DNA from: Thuidium tamariscinum
Taxonomy: Eukaryota > Streptophyta > Bryopsida > Hypnales > Thuidiaceae
DNA length: 64,000 nt
Direction of reading: 5' to 3'
Assembly: GCA_947034885.2 (NCBI GenBank)
Contig: OX344753.2
Coordinates: 23,948,347-24,012,346, forward strand
Below, one piece after another: positions 46,990 to 58,816 of the stretch (positions within the stretch are counted from its first letter, which is position 1; each line of letters begins with the position of its first letter). The translations under genes and the position numbers were made by a program. The notes beneath the pieces were generated by a model that saw only the letters and a program-made list of their open reading frames with translations, was not told the DNA's origin and ran no database searches.

Positions 46990-48108
46990 TTAAGTTCCTT
47001 AACTATGTTTACTCCAAAAATGGTTAAAACTACCATTTCTAGTATCAATACTAATTTTTTTCTTAAAATTATTTTTTGAGATTTGTAACCATAGGATCTT
47101 GTAGTAAATTGGTTTGAAAACATGTGGAAAAATTTTCACAATTTTCTACTATGTAAGTTGCAAGATATTAGTATTTGAATGCTAAAAAATCATTTTTTTC
47201 ACCATGCAGAAAATAGGGCAGCTACACTTGAAAAGGCAACAATCATATGAAATATGGTTCAAAATAGTTGTGCTTCTTTGGATTTGTTGTTGAAGCTAAG
47301 TAGGGTACTTGCATAAAAAGTTTCAAATTATTTGGAATTGTACAACAAATAGGAAAAAGTAGCAAATGATTCAAGATACAAAATTGTTAAGAATTTATTT
47401 ATGGGATTGAAAAATGCAAATCCCAATGCCTACAATGTTGTAATAAACAATCTACATCCTATGATTTTATTTTTTCAAAAATATTGGAAATTGAGTAAAA
47501 TAAAGGAATTTTAAGTTTATTTTAGAATATGGAATCCATAATCATAACATTCAGTAGCATCTTGTCACATTGCCTCCCAACGGATGAAATGGTGTGGAAT
47601 ATCCCACACCATTCCATTCAGCAGATGAAATGGTGTAGAATATTCCACACCATTCAGTAACTAAAGTTGCAAACTTCAAGAAATGTCAGATGAAATTAGG
47701 TGATGGGGACTTCACAAAGGGAAAGGCAGTCCTTCTATGGACTATTGAATGTTATGATTACTTGCCAACAAAAACTCCTGTTAATTTTTGGCTCATTGAT
47801 CAACATCAAATGATTCAAAGCTTTCTAAGAATACATGAATGAAGAAAAATGATTTCAAATTTTAGTTTTTTGAAAAAAATAACTTCTTCTAATTTGCCTA
47901 AACTACCCATTTGCAAAAAAAAGTAATATATTAGCCATAACTTTTGATTCATATTTCCAAATGTTCTGATTTTTAGTGTGCATAAAAATATCCCTCCTCC
48001 CCACTTTCTTTGAAAATTTGGGCTTGAAATATGGATATCTTTATTTATATATACCTGCTCAAAATAATTATATTGCCAAATTTAGTAGGTTGGTCCTAGA
48101 CGGATTAA
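46990..48108 (+). mobile_element. TTAA-family A repeat, copy A5, with a nested miniature element
   Basis: The left edge is TTAAGTTCCTTAACTATG, with part of the terminal motif lost; the right edge ends CCTAGACGGATTAA. Colinear with family A except for the insertion at 47541-47758. Confidence 0.8.
47541..47758. mobile_element. 218-bp TA-flanked miniature element inside A5
   Basis: Termini ATCATAACATTCAGTAG and the complement of ATCATAACATTCAATAG. TA at 47539-47540 and 47759-47760. Inside, a palindromic word (GAAATGGTGTGGAATATCCC and a close variant) occurs twice. Probably mobilised by a Tc1/mariner-type source. Confidence 0.85.
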
Positions 48109-49410
48109 ACTATTTTAAACTAGCTTGATATACAAAGTAATAACAAGAAAAGTGTTTATTTTAGTACATATAAAAATAAAATAGAAAAAATTGAATTGGT
48201 ATAAATAATAAAATAAAAATTAAATGATAGAAATAGAAATGTTTTACTACAATGTCACAAGTATAATGAACTTCTATCATTGTAAAAACATAGTCCAAGT
48301 GCTAGTCACCGCTTGAAGGAGTCACTTTTTCCACACTAGGCAAGAGCCTAAAATACAATATGCAAGTTTGTTTATGACAATATATACAATGCAATAATTT
48401 GGCAAGGACAAAATCTTGAGTATCGCTCAAAACAATTCTCCAAAAAATTTAAAATATTCTTGGATTCTACACCCAAAATATTGTACAAACCCTAATCTTT
48501 GAATATATTCATGTTTATGCACAAAATCCACAAATATAGATAATAAAGGCGAATTTTGGCTACAATATTCTAAGTTATAAAACTAGAATTGGAAGGTATA
48601 AATGACTACAAAGAATGACCGCTTGTCCCATTTGACTCAAAAATGATTGCAAATTCTGTAATTGCACCAATTTGCATTGCCAAATGTTCAAGCCATTTTT
48701 CAATCATTTTGCACAACTAGCGGATGAAGTAGTAACAAAGTGCAACATGCATTGTAACCATTCGATAAAAATGCAATTGACAATTTTGTGGGGAATAGAA
48801 GGGAGGGGGTATATCTACGATGTATGTTGAAGTCATTAACCACAACTTGGTTGTCATTAATTGTAACTCTGCATTACTATTGCACAACTTCAAAATGACT
48901 AAGTGGAGGCTGAGTATCAATAAAACCCTTTCTATTAAATAGTTGGTCACTTATAATTGAAGACTTCACTTGAATGTTGCTGAGCCATTAGGATTCATTT
49001 TCTTTTTTAGTTATAGAATATGTGTAAGTACTTGCACCTACTTCACATGTTGAAAGTACTTGCATTCGGTTTCAGTTGAATTGGAACAATTTTCATTTAT
49101 ATCATGAAGACATCTTGACGACTTCTTTCAACTAGAATTATCACTTATTTGCAAATTCCTAGTCTATGTCTGAACCAATGTTGAATGAGGAGATCATCTT
49201 GGCAAGGCTAGAATGCTTGAGTGAATGAGTGATGTGCAACTTGGAGAGCTGTGGGAGATTTTGGAGGTGCCTATGACAACACGCATTGCAGGGTTGGACT
49301 TCGCTTGCACATCACCAAAGACGTTGGTTAGTTTTCCAATCTTCAATAATTGTGTTCTGTTTCTATGCAAGGTTTCTTATTGTTTTTAGAGAGCGGATTA
49401 GGTTTTGTAT
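48109..49410. other. A/T-rich unclassified DNA, partly repeated at 52.4-52.9 kb
   Basis: About 48600-48960 shares a series of short blocks in the same order with about 52440-52920 (AAGAATG, GCACAACT, AAAATGACT, GTGCAACATGCATT-type words), suggesting an old dispersed repeat. No gene seen. Confidence 0.4.
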
Positions 49411-50260
49411 CACTAGTAGAAAATCCTGCCCAGATCAACAGAAAACCAATTGATTTTTGTTGTTTTTTGTTGAATGGAGCACTGCACGGACTAGTTGTAA
49501 ACATCAACAGAACAAGCAGTCATTTTCTATTGATTGGAGTAATGCAATGACCAAATCAACAAAATTTTGTTGTTTTTGACTCTTTTTAGAATCTTTTAGG
49601 AATCTTTAAGAATCTTTAAGAATATTTTGAATTGTGATGGAATCTAATGGAATGTAATGAATGTGATGGAATGAAAGTTTATATCTTCTTCTAAAATCTT
49701 GTATATTCTATAGGAATTTTTAAATTCTACTTGTCACATCAACAATAAGTTTAGAATAATTTGGAATGTTCAGATAATGTAGCAAAAGGGAAGGTTAGCA
49801 CATTGATGTTGATAAACTAATGAACTTCAAAATATTTAAATATGCTTTGAAGCTATTTTCAAGTTTAGAATAGGTCCTTTCTGGTGCAATCTTTGTCGCA
49901 TATATCTTTTGTGAAATTCTTACCAATGTTGTATGCACTTCAAATACAATACGCATAAAATTTCAATCCAATTGATTCAATTTGTAATTAAAAATTTTAT
50001 TTTGAAAACTCTATATATTTCTTTGAGTTATAAGTAGTTTGGATAATTGTAGCAAGTAGATTCAATTAAGTGGTCAAAAATTCTTCATACTACATACTTT
50101 GAACTATATTATTAACATAAGCCCCAAATTTGAATTACATACAAGTATAAAATTTTATCTTACTAGCATTTTGAGAAATATTCAAATTAAAACAACAAAA
50201 TTGAAATTCTATGCAATGAAAGTATTTTTTTCAACTTAATCATTTACAATTCAATGTTTT

Positions 50261-50610
50261 TCTTAACTCAGCAGACTTTGGACGTCATTTCCACATAGAA
50301 AATCAACTTTTTCTAAAAAACTTTAAACTAAGAAAAGTTGGGAGATGAAGTTAACTTTCACCTCCAAAAATCCGTTTCAGATTTTGAGCCTCCAATCAAA
50401 AGTTATGGACAAAGTTCAGAGAGAGGTTGGAAGGAAATGTTTTTTGACATTTTCAAACATCCACTCTCAATTTTGTGCATAACTTTTGATTGGAGGCTCA
50501 AAATCTGAAACGGATTTTTGGAGGTGAAAGTTCACTTCATCACCCAACGTTTCTTAGTTCAAAGTTGATTTTCTATGTGGAAATGACGTCCAAAGTCTGC
50601 TGAATCTAAG
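50261..50610. mobile_element. Fold-back element (about 350 bp) inside the CACTA-like element
   Basis: Arms of about 140-150 bases pair almost perfectly: CAGCAGACTTTGGACGTCAT at the left and its complement at the right, continuing inward through AATCCGTTTCAGATTTTGAG. The central 60-70 bases are unpaired. Decayed relatives appear near 19285-19655 and 45330-45690. Confidence 0.85.
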
Positions 50611-50667
50611 AAACACAAGTAGTAAGTGTATAACTAAACTAATCCTCCCAAGGTAGTACATCAAAGG

Positions 50668-50930
50668 TGAGTGGTGGTGTAGTGGTTAGGCTTGTGTGTT
50701 TGTAGGTATGAGGTCTTGGGTTCGAACCTCATGGGCGTCAAGTGGTGGTTGCTGACTTGCTTGGGGAGGTTGTGGGCGGGTAGGGCTGAATTTTTTCAGC
50801 TGCCCGGATATTTCGGGCAGGGTTTGAAAAAATTTCAGCTGCCTGGATGTTTTGGGCAGCTGAAAAAAATTTGATATTTTTTGGAAAAAAAAAGTAAAAT
50901 TTTTGGGAAAAAAAAGTGTCCAAAACAACA
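50668..50930 (+). mobile_element. tRNA-derived SINE-like unit
   Basis: The head contains a Pol III A-box-like TGGTGTAGTGGTTAGG (about 50675-50690) and a B-box GGGTTCGAACCTC (50718-50730) at tRNA-like spacing, but no complete cloverleaf is evident. The body has a repeated TTTTTTCAGCTGCCCGGAT-like segment and A-rich 3' sequence. SINE family unknown; right edge and target duplication not fixed. Confidence 0.6.
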
Positions 50931-51042
50931 AAAGGAACAACAGTTTTCTGTTGGTTTCTGTTGATGATCAACTTGACCAAATCAACAGAAAATGATCAAC
51001 AGTTTTCAGTTGATTTTAATCTTGAATTTTCTACTATTGTAT

Positions 51043-51792
51043 ATTACATTTCTATCGTTTCCTTGTGATGCAATCCTTCAATCCTATGTTGCTTCCTATT
51101 CAGTTATACACAAACTAGATTCCGTTTTGTCAGTCAACTGGAAATCACAGGTTTTGGAAGCATTACGGTTGCCAAGATTTTTGCATTCAATAGGAGCCTA
51201 GTGTACATGGTTTTTTGGGGGTTAATTTTTCATATATCTCATTTTGATAGTAGACATGCGACTCAGTATTTGCACCATTTTTTCATGTACCAGATTTATT
51301 AGACTTCAGCTCAATTTGTGCACAATGTTTTGATGTACCACATTCTATTTGCTGGGAAATATAGGTTTGGTGCTACAAAACTACGAGACATTGAAGATGT
51401 CACTGTTTCAAAGTCTTACAATGTGTTATTGAATACAAATTCTAAAATGTTGTATTCTTCCCAATCTTTGTTTGCCCCTCATCATGTTTATTTCATGCTG
51501 TCATTATTTTCCTTAGTACCTGTTTGAACATTGCTTGAACATTTGTCAATAATTTTGCAATTAGAATGACATAGAAAATATTGAAGCGTGTTCAAGAAAA
51601 TAGGATATGAAAAAACACATGGGGCTATAAGAACTAGAAAGGGATATATAAATCAAATAAAGGGACAACTCCAAAAAACGGGGTCCCAAAATCATAATGT
51701 GCATTTCACATTATACAAATGGAATTTGAAAATATACATGGATTTTGAGATGGGGGTATCCCAAAGAAAATTAATTGTAAGAATCTAAGTAG
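51043..51792. other. Unclassified DNA, no gene
   Basis: Short open frames of up to 70 codons without motifs. Nothing repeated elsewhere was noticed. Confidence 0.4.
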
Positions 51793-52180
51793 GGGACAAG
51801 AAAAAAATGGGTTGCAAAAAAAAATGGGTAGTAGGAATCACCATGGGAGACAAGGAAAAAATGGGGTGCACAAAAATTGGGTTGTAAGAATCATATTGGT
51901 GGGCAAGAAAAAAAATGGGATGCCAAAAAAAAAATGGGTTGTAGGAATCATATTGGTGGGCAAGAAAAAAAATGGGGTACAAAAAAAAATGGGTTGTAAG
52001 AATCATAATATGGAACAAGAAAAAAAAATGGGATGTAAGATTTCTCATTGGGAATAACAAAAATGAGGAATAAGAACAATAATGAGAGTCCAAGAAAAAA
52101 AAATAGGAAACAACATCAATAATGGGAGTTGAAGGAAAAAAATGGGAAAAAAAAATTATAGGAGTTGAAAAAAATGGGGT
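51793..52180. repeat. A/G-rich minisatellite (about 55-bp unit)
   Basis: Four to five clear units share GGGCAAGAAAAAAAATGGG and GGGTTGTAAGAATCATATTG, and further degenerate units extend to about 52180. A 157-codon open frame on the minus strand is just the translated repeat (PIFFLAHQYDSYNP) and is not called as a gene. Confidence 0.88.
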
Positions 52181-53160
52181 ATAAATAAAATGCCCCATTT
52201 TAAAATGTTTCTTTGGAAAAATTATAAGTACCAATACGGTGCTATTAATTTCTAGCATTTACCTTTATTTTACATATACATTTACCTATATAATTCCTAT
52301 GCATATATCATGCCTTTTAATGAATTTTCCAAGATAAATAGCCCCCCCTTTAAATAGGGGATTGTTGCAGGTGTATACAAAAAATAAAAGGGAGTGAACC
52401 CCCTAAGGTAGTTTCTTGAGGTGGACTTCAATCATTTTTGTGTGATTGTGATGCAACTATGCATTATTACTGCACAACTCTGAAATGACTTGAATGTCCA
52501 TTTTTAAGCCAAGCCAATTTGATGAGATTTCATGTACAAAAGATGGGTAGGGTAGTTTGCTTACATGGGCTTAAGTCACTCTAAAATGGCTATAGTGTAA
52601 CTACTAAGATAGAAGAAATTGATGTAAAATAGTAGGGCCTTACAAGTATTTCTCACTTGCCATCAATGTAGTCTAAATCTACCTTCACTTGCACATATTT
52701 TCTAGGTCCATCTCCCTTTAATTTTGTGGCATACCACAACAACAAAATTGGAGGTATAAATGTGTGCAAAGAATGGCTACATTTTTGGTTTTCAATGAAC
52801 AATGACTAATGCTTTTGTAGTTGCACTAACTCTACGTTTTTCATAGTATGCAAGTCATTTTGCAATCATTAACACAACTCATAGATGAATATGTGACAAA
52901 GTGTAAGATTCATCTACAATCAAAGATTTATATGCAGTAGGCATGCACCAAATATCTAAAATTCCCACTTCAAATAATATATAATATGACTTTTAGGATA
53001 GATTGAAAAATGACATGTGTTCCAACTCAATCATTTATAGAAAAAATATTTTGATGACCATTGTCTCAATATTCAAGAATTAGGGGATCTGGAATCTTTA
53101 TTGTACGTGGTTTATAGTGTAAATTCATAGAGTGACCTTCCCAAGGTTTATCTTTTTCAT
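52181..53160. other. A/T-rich unclassified DNA
   Basis: Contains the partner of the loose repeat at 48.6-48.96 kb. No coding evidence. Confidence 0.4.
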
Positions 53161-54092
53161 TTAACCCCTAAAGTTCATTGACTATATTTTCACCCAAAAC
53201 CTTCCAAAACTACCATTTCTAACACAAGTACCAAATATTTGGAAAATATTGCTTTTAGGCACATGTAACCATAGGATCTTGTAGTATGCTAGTTTGAGAA
53301 GATGAGAAAAAAATTTCATAAATTTTTACAATGTAGATTACAAGATATTAGTGTTTGAAGTTACAAAAATCCTTTTTTTACCACTGCGAAAATCCAGGCA
53401 GCTGCACTTTACAAGCTCACATTTGCATGAAAAAAGTCAAAAATGGTATTGCTTCTTTGGATTCATTCTCCAAGTCAAGTTGGCTATATGCTTGAAAATT
53501 TTCAAATCATTTGGAATTGGACAACATATAGGAAAAAAATAGTAAGTAGGAAGAAGTAGAGAATGATTCAAAATACTAAATTGTTAAGAATTTATTTGTG
53601 AAATTGAAACTTGCCAGTCACGATGGTTTAAATGTTGTAATAAACAATCTTCATCCAATGTTTTTATTTTTTTCCAAAAATATTTAAAATTGAGTAAAAT
53701 AAAGGACTTCAAAGTTTATTTTAGTGTAGAGAATCCATAACTACCCGCAAACTAAAACTCTTTATAACTTTTGACTCATTAGTCCAAATAGAATGATTCA
53801 AAGCTTTCCAAGTATATATAAATCTGTATAACCAATTTCAAATTTTTGTTTTCAAAAAAAGTGATTTTTTCTTATCTGCCTGAACTGCCCGAGTTGAGAA
53901 ATAAACAACATATCATGCAATAACTTTTTAACTATACAATCAAAAGTCACGAAAATTATTGGGCTTCAAAGATATTCCTCGTCCACACGTTCTATTAAAT
54001 TTTGGGCCCAAAACATGAAAATCTCTAGTCACATGTACTTGCCCGAAATAGTTATGTTGCCAAAAAACGCACATTGGTCCTTTAGGGGTTAA
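53161..54092 (+). mobile_element. TTAA-family A repeat, copy A6 (932 bp, best reference copy)
   Basis: Starts TTAACCCCTAAAGTTCATTG and ends GGTCCTTTAGGGGTTAA, giving inverted termini of about 13-14 bases including the TTAA. It has no insertion and serves as the reference for family A. No coding frame; non-autonomous. Confidence 0.9.
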
Positions 54093-54369
54093 AAATAAAT
54101 AAATTTTTCCAATATAATATTTCTTCTATCTTTTTCTTTGAAATGATGCATTGTTGGTAGCCTTTGTACTTGTTGGTGTAAAATATTTTCTTTCTTAGGG
54201 TCCATTTGTATGATTTGTTTAAATTCCTTCTGATATGCCATCAATACTTTTGGAAATGTGTACCATTGTCATTGCACTACTTCTAAACATTTCATATGAT
54301 TCACATTTGAATTACTAGGGGTCACAATAAACATACATAAGATATTTTGAAAAGACCCAATGACAATTG

Positions 54370-55278
54370 TTAACCCCTAAAAGCCCATTGTCCCCTTCGG
54401 GGACAATTTGGAGTTTGGCCAGGTTCCGTAGACTTCAATTTTTAATGAGTCTTTTTGAAACTTTTTCAGAAGGTGGGAGAATTGATTAGCTTTGTGGGAA
54501 TATAATTTTTATTTCAATTGGTGCCCGAGAGCAAAAGTTATACCACAAAAAGCTCAAATTTTAACTTGGCACGCAAAAAAATAAATCCACAAAAACTTAA
54601 ATCTAATATTTTAATCTTATAGACCATATTTTTGTCTACATATGAAGCTTGATTCATTCTTATTGGATTAATTATGTGAAAGTTATGAACAATCTTGTTT
54701 TCGGGTAGTTTTTGAAAAAATAACTTATAGGATTCATTTCTAAATGCAATTTTCACAATTTTCCAAAACAAATTTCTTGAAAAGATCAAATTTTCTTACT
54801 AATAAAATCTCACCATTGAAATTATTGTGTTTCAATTCCATCTTAAAGCTATTAATGATTTAATTTCTCTTTCAGTCTTGGACCTACCTCTACTTAATAA
54901 TTTTTTAAAGAATGAAAAGCAAGAATTTTTTTTTGGAAATTTCTTTCCTAGACTTTCAACTCAATTCTTAAACACAAATTTTTTTTAACTTAAAGTCCAT
55001 AGTGAAAAAAATTCAACAAATGGCAATGAAAGTCATCTGAAATTGCAGGACAATGTTTAAAAAAACTATATTTTCCAACTTTGAATGCTCATATCTTCCA
55101 ATCTATGCAGTCAAACTTCATGAAATTTTTACCACATGATCTCAGACAAACAAAGCAGAAGATACTATGGCTAGATTCTATAATAACACTTTTTTTTGTT
55201 CTTTTGGATGAATGCAACAAAAATGGGAGTTTTGAGTGGTTTTTGACAGAAAAATGGCCTTGGGCCTTTAAGGGTTAA
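54370..55278 (+). mobile_element. TTAA-family B repeat, copy B2 (909 bp)
   Basis: Starts TTAACCCCTAAAAGCCCATT and ends GGGCCTTTAAGGGTTAA. Just inside the left end is a perfect small hairpin, TTGTCCCC-TTC-GGGGACAA. The interior shares phrases with B1, B3, B4 and B5. Non-coding. Confidence 0.9.
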
Positions 55279-56125
55279 GTTTCATTTTCCCCTTATGCAA
55301 ATGACAACATCACCAATCTAATTCTACTACAAAATGACTTCTTGTAATTTCCAAACAACTACTCAAAGGTCTCAAACTAATGTGCAACTACTCTACTATT
55401 GTTTTAGAGTCTTGTACATTATAATTCATTGTGCTATTTGCAAACATCTTGTACATTCATCATCACACTTTCTTTGCATGAAGTGAAGAGACTTATGACA
55501 ACTAAATACATTATTGTTTGGGGGAAGTCAAACAAATGTCTCTTGTACTCTTTCTATGCCAATCCTTTTTAAACCTTTTAGCAAAATTATCTATAACTTT
55601 TGATTTGAATCTCAAATTTAAAACAAATTTTTAGAGATGAAAGTGAAAATGATTTTGCAAATTTTATTAGTTCAAAGTTTTTGGAAAAAAGTTAATATAT
55701 ATTGCCTCAATGAGGTTTGAAATATGACTTGTAATAGAATTCTTGCGTTTTACATATTCCACAAGCTTTGTCTTGCTTAATACTACTCGACTTCTACAAA
55801 GGGCTTGTCATTTCATCTAATCATACTCACGCACTAAGTGACTTTAGAATGATGCATGGCATATGGTGTATGATGAATTGTATATGACATATGGTGTTTT
55901 GTATAAGGTGTATGAGTACAAAATGACTACTACCCATGCAATTGTTTATACACTCTTTTTTGTATATACGGCAACAAATTAAAAATGACAAGAAAATTAC
56001 TTTCTACATCCTTGGAGAGTGACTCAAATTGTAATTCCACATCATGTAAGAATGACTATAGAATGAATTGCGACATGGTAGTCCATCTTGATAGTGCAAA
56101 AATTCGTTCACAATGTGTAAATCAC
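55279..56125. other. A/T-rich unclassified DNA
   Basis: A weak fold-back-like trace (about 55570-55720) resembles one arm of the 50261-50610 element. No gene. Confidence 0.4.
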
Positions 56126-56410
56126 TACATAATGGTTTCACAATGACTTCCACATACCTCTAATGTGGATGTCCACTTGACAAACACTTTGATTATTTCA
56201 TGACTACAAAATGACTTCACAATGACTTCCATGCAACTTTGACATGGATGTCTACGCCAACAATGCTCAGATTATTTGACAACTACAAAATGATTTCACA
56301 ATGATTTCCACATGATTCTAACATGGATGTCCACGTCAACAACACTTAGATTAAATAACAACTACATAATGATTACAAAATTGGCTAGCATGAACGTCCA
56401 CGTTAGCAAA
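56126..56410. repeat. Tandem repeat, 79-bp period, about 3.6 copies
   Basis: Units start TACAWAATGRYTTCACAATG at 56126, 56205, 56284 and 56363, exactly 79 bases apart. Each contains a GGATGTCCACGTCAACAA-like segment. Non-coding. Confidence 0.9.
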
Positions 56411-56530
56411 AATTCCTTTGAAAATGGGCAGTTGCCCAACCTTTCCTAAAAGTTTGCTTATCCACCTCATTAACCACATAGACTCTTTCATCCATTTTCC
56501 ATCCAAGTCTAAAAAAGATAGTGATAATAG

Positions 56531-56963
56531 GGGTAGTCACGGCTCCTTTGAGCACCCAAATTTCACAAAAGAATGAGGGAAAACAAGGTCCAATTAGGAG
56601 TCGATTAGCATGAAGGAGCTGTGATACCCCTTTCGAGTGCAGTGAGCATGTAGAATCGGAATCGTGCAAATGCGTTTCTAGCTATCACTTCATTGGTGAG
56701 ATCAGCAACTCTACAGTGAGATTGGCAACTTCATCGGTGAGATCAACAACTCCATCGGTGAGATCAGCAGCTTCCGGTAACAACTTCGCTCGCTAACGGT
56801 TCTTCACACTACTTATTCACCTCCGGAGTAGGATAAGCGACGCAGTGAAGTCTTCGCCGTCGAAGAATATTCCATTGCATGCCGTCTCGCAAGAGCTAAC
56901 CCTAAGCTACCACGACGCTTAACGGTGGCAAAGTTTGGCAAGGAGGAAGAGCCGTGACTACCC
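56531..56963. mobile_element. CpG-rich miniature element with GGGTAGTCACGGCTC termini
   Basis: GGGTAGTCACGGCTC at 56531-56545 is the exact complement of GAGCCGTGACTACCC at 56949-56963. Flanks ATAATAG and TTAATAG suggest a 6-8-base duplication, as in hAT elements, but it is not exact. The interior is far richer in CpG than the surroundings and holds about four units of a 22-bp repeat (ATCGGTGAGATCAGCAACTC; about 56683-56775). Confidence 0.75.
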
Positions 56964-57502
56964 TTAATAGAATTGCAATCATTTCAAGAATGGCTTGTCT
57001 ACAATGATTCCAAAACCCCAAGTCATTCTATAGTCATTTTTGTCTAGAATGATTATTTTCTAGTAGTGTTAAGTTCTTTAGGAATGAAGGATTAAACAAA
57101 TAGAAAGTTGTCTTGTGCTAAATCTCAATAAACTGATTAAAAATCCTATCCTTCCAAAATGATAAAGAGTGACATACATGTCAACTATGAAGTTTTCATT
57201 TCAAGTAAGTGACATGATGCCTTTTAGTTGCCTTTTGAAAGAGATTAATAATTCCAAGCTTGCTTTCAAGACATGGTCTATTCTGATAGGGACCTTGAAG
57301 AATCTTCTTTCCTTGGTGTGAATAATAATGATTGAATAGTTTAGGAATGCCAGAGTTTGGTAGAATGTAAACTTAAGGCAAATTCTTGCCTAGAGTTTGG
57401 CAACAATGGTTCTAAAATCATAATACTTCCATTGAAGATGGAAAGGTGCAACTTTTTATAGAATCATTTGTTGTAAGTTGGCTTAGTATAATTAGGGTAA
57501 TC
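56964..57502. other. A/T-rich unclassified DNA
   Basis: No repeats, terminal motifs or coding frame recognised. Confidence 0.4.
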
Positions 57503-58346
57503 TTAACCCCTAAGCGCTCAAACGACCATTTTCTGGTCGTTGCCTGACTTCGGGCAGAATTTTCGGGCAAAAAAAAAACTTTTTTCAAATTTTTTTTTTT
57601 CAGTTTTGAAAAAATTGGGTTTTCTTTCAACATTAATATTCAAAACCAAGATCAGTACGGTCAAAAAAAAGTTATAGCAAAAAAAAGGAGAAATAGTACA
57701 AAGTGTCTAAAATTGCTTAGTGTTGAAAAACTTACTATTTGGGGGAAGTATTGATGCTCTCATTAGTAAATAATTTTTATTTTTTAAAAAATCAATAAAA
57801 ACCACAATTTTGACCAATCAAAAAAAATTTTAAATCATAAAAATAGAAATTATATTTTTGGTGAATTTTTGAAGTTATATCTTCAAAATTCATTTGAAGA
57901 GAATCTATAAATATTTTTTTATTTTTGATCATATGGATAATTTCTAATTTTTGTACTTTACATTATCTTCTTCGATGCTAACTTCAAAAAAGTTGTAAAG
58001 CTTATATTTTATAACACATTTGTATTTTGTCTTAATCTCTTCGGCTTTTAGAGGTTGAATATTTTGCATTTTTTATGAATCAATAAGAAACACAATTTTG
58101 ACCAATCAAAAAAAAATTCAAATTCTAAAAATAGAAATTGTATTTTTGGTGAATTTTTGAAGTTATATCTTCAAAATTCATTTAAAAATAATCTAAAAAT
58201 AATTTTCTTACTTTGACTGTATGGATACTTTCTACTTTTTGTGCTTTACATTATCTTCTTTGATAATAACTTCAAAAAAGTTGTAACAGTTATATTTTAT
58301 AACACATTTGTGTTTTGTCCTAACCCCTTGGGCTTTTAGGGGTTAA
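57503..58346 (+). mobile_element. TTAA-family C repeat, copy C2, with an internal duplication
   Basis: Starts TTAACCCCTAAGCGCTCAAA, continues with a small hairpin (ACGACCA-TTTTC-TGGTCGT) and ends GGGCTTTTAGGGGTTAA. Compared with C1 the right half is present twice in tandem (about 57770-58060 and 58060-58346), with a remnant of the terminal motif (GGCTTTTAGAGGTTGAA) at the junction. Confidence 0.88.
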
Positions 58347-58816
58347 GTTATCAATTGTTTAGACATTGAAGACATATTGGAAAAAAAAACTCTTTGTGTG
58401 AATTGCAATAATTTTGATGTTCAGTACTTGCCTATAAACCCAAATTAAAGGATTTGATATTGCAAGTTTTTTATTCCTATTCTTTCACTACAACTTCCCT
58501 CAAAAACCATTTGATCAATTATCATTCGTAGTCGACTCTAATCTCAATGGATGATGCATATATGTATCTAATTTGATCATCCCACAAATTGGAATGCCCA
58601 CAAATATAACAACATTGAACAACAAATCCCACAAATTTGAAGAAGAATTCTTTGCTTCAAATTCAAGCTGATCCTCCCATTGTCAAATTCCAATTGTCAA
58701 ACTCATCCCATTATGAAAAAACTAAAGCTTGACTTTGCACTATAATGTGAATGCACTCCAATTTCTTTGTTTGTAAGTTGTGTTTCTCATAAGTAGATAT
58801 CAATTGACATTCCAAA
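58347..58816. other. A/T-rich spacer
   Basis: Nothing recognised. Confidence 0.4.

Larger units (their letters stand above)
49411..51039. mobile_element. CACTA-like non-autonomous element (1629 bp)
   Basis: Left end CACTAGTAGAAAATCC; the complement of the right end reads CAATAGTAGAAAATTC. Flanked by TAT on both sides (49408-49410, 51040-51042), a three-base duplication. Near both ends the word CAACAGAAAA occurs repeatedly in both orientations, as expected of the subterminal repeats of CACTA elements. It carries a fold-back (50261-50610) and a SINE-like unit (50668-50930). No transposase. Confidence 0.8.

Noticed and set aside
51785..52258. 157-codon open frame on the minus strand
   Set aside because: It is the translation of the A/G-rich minisatellite (repeating PIFFLAHQYDSYNP) and has no independent support as a gene.
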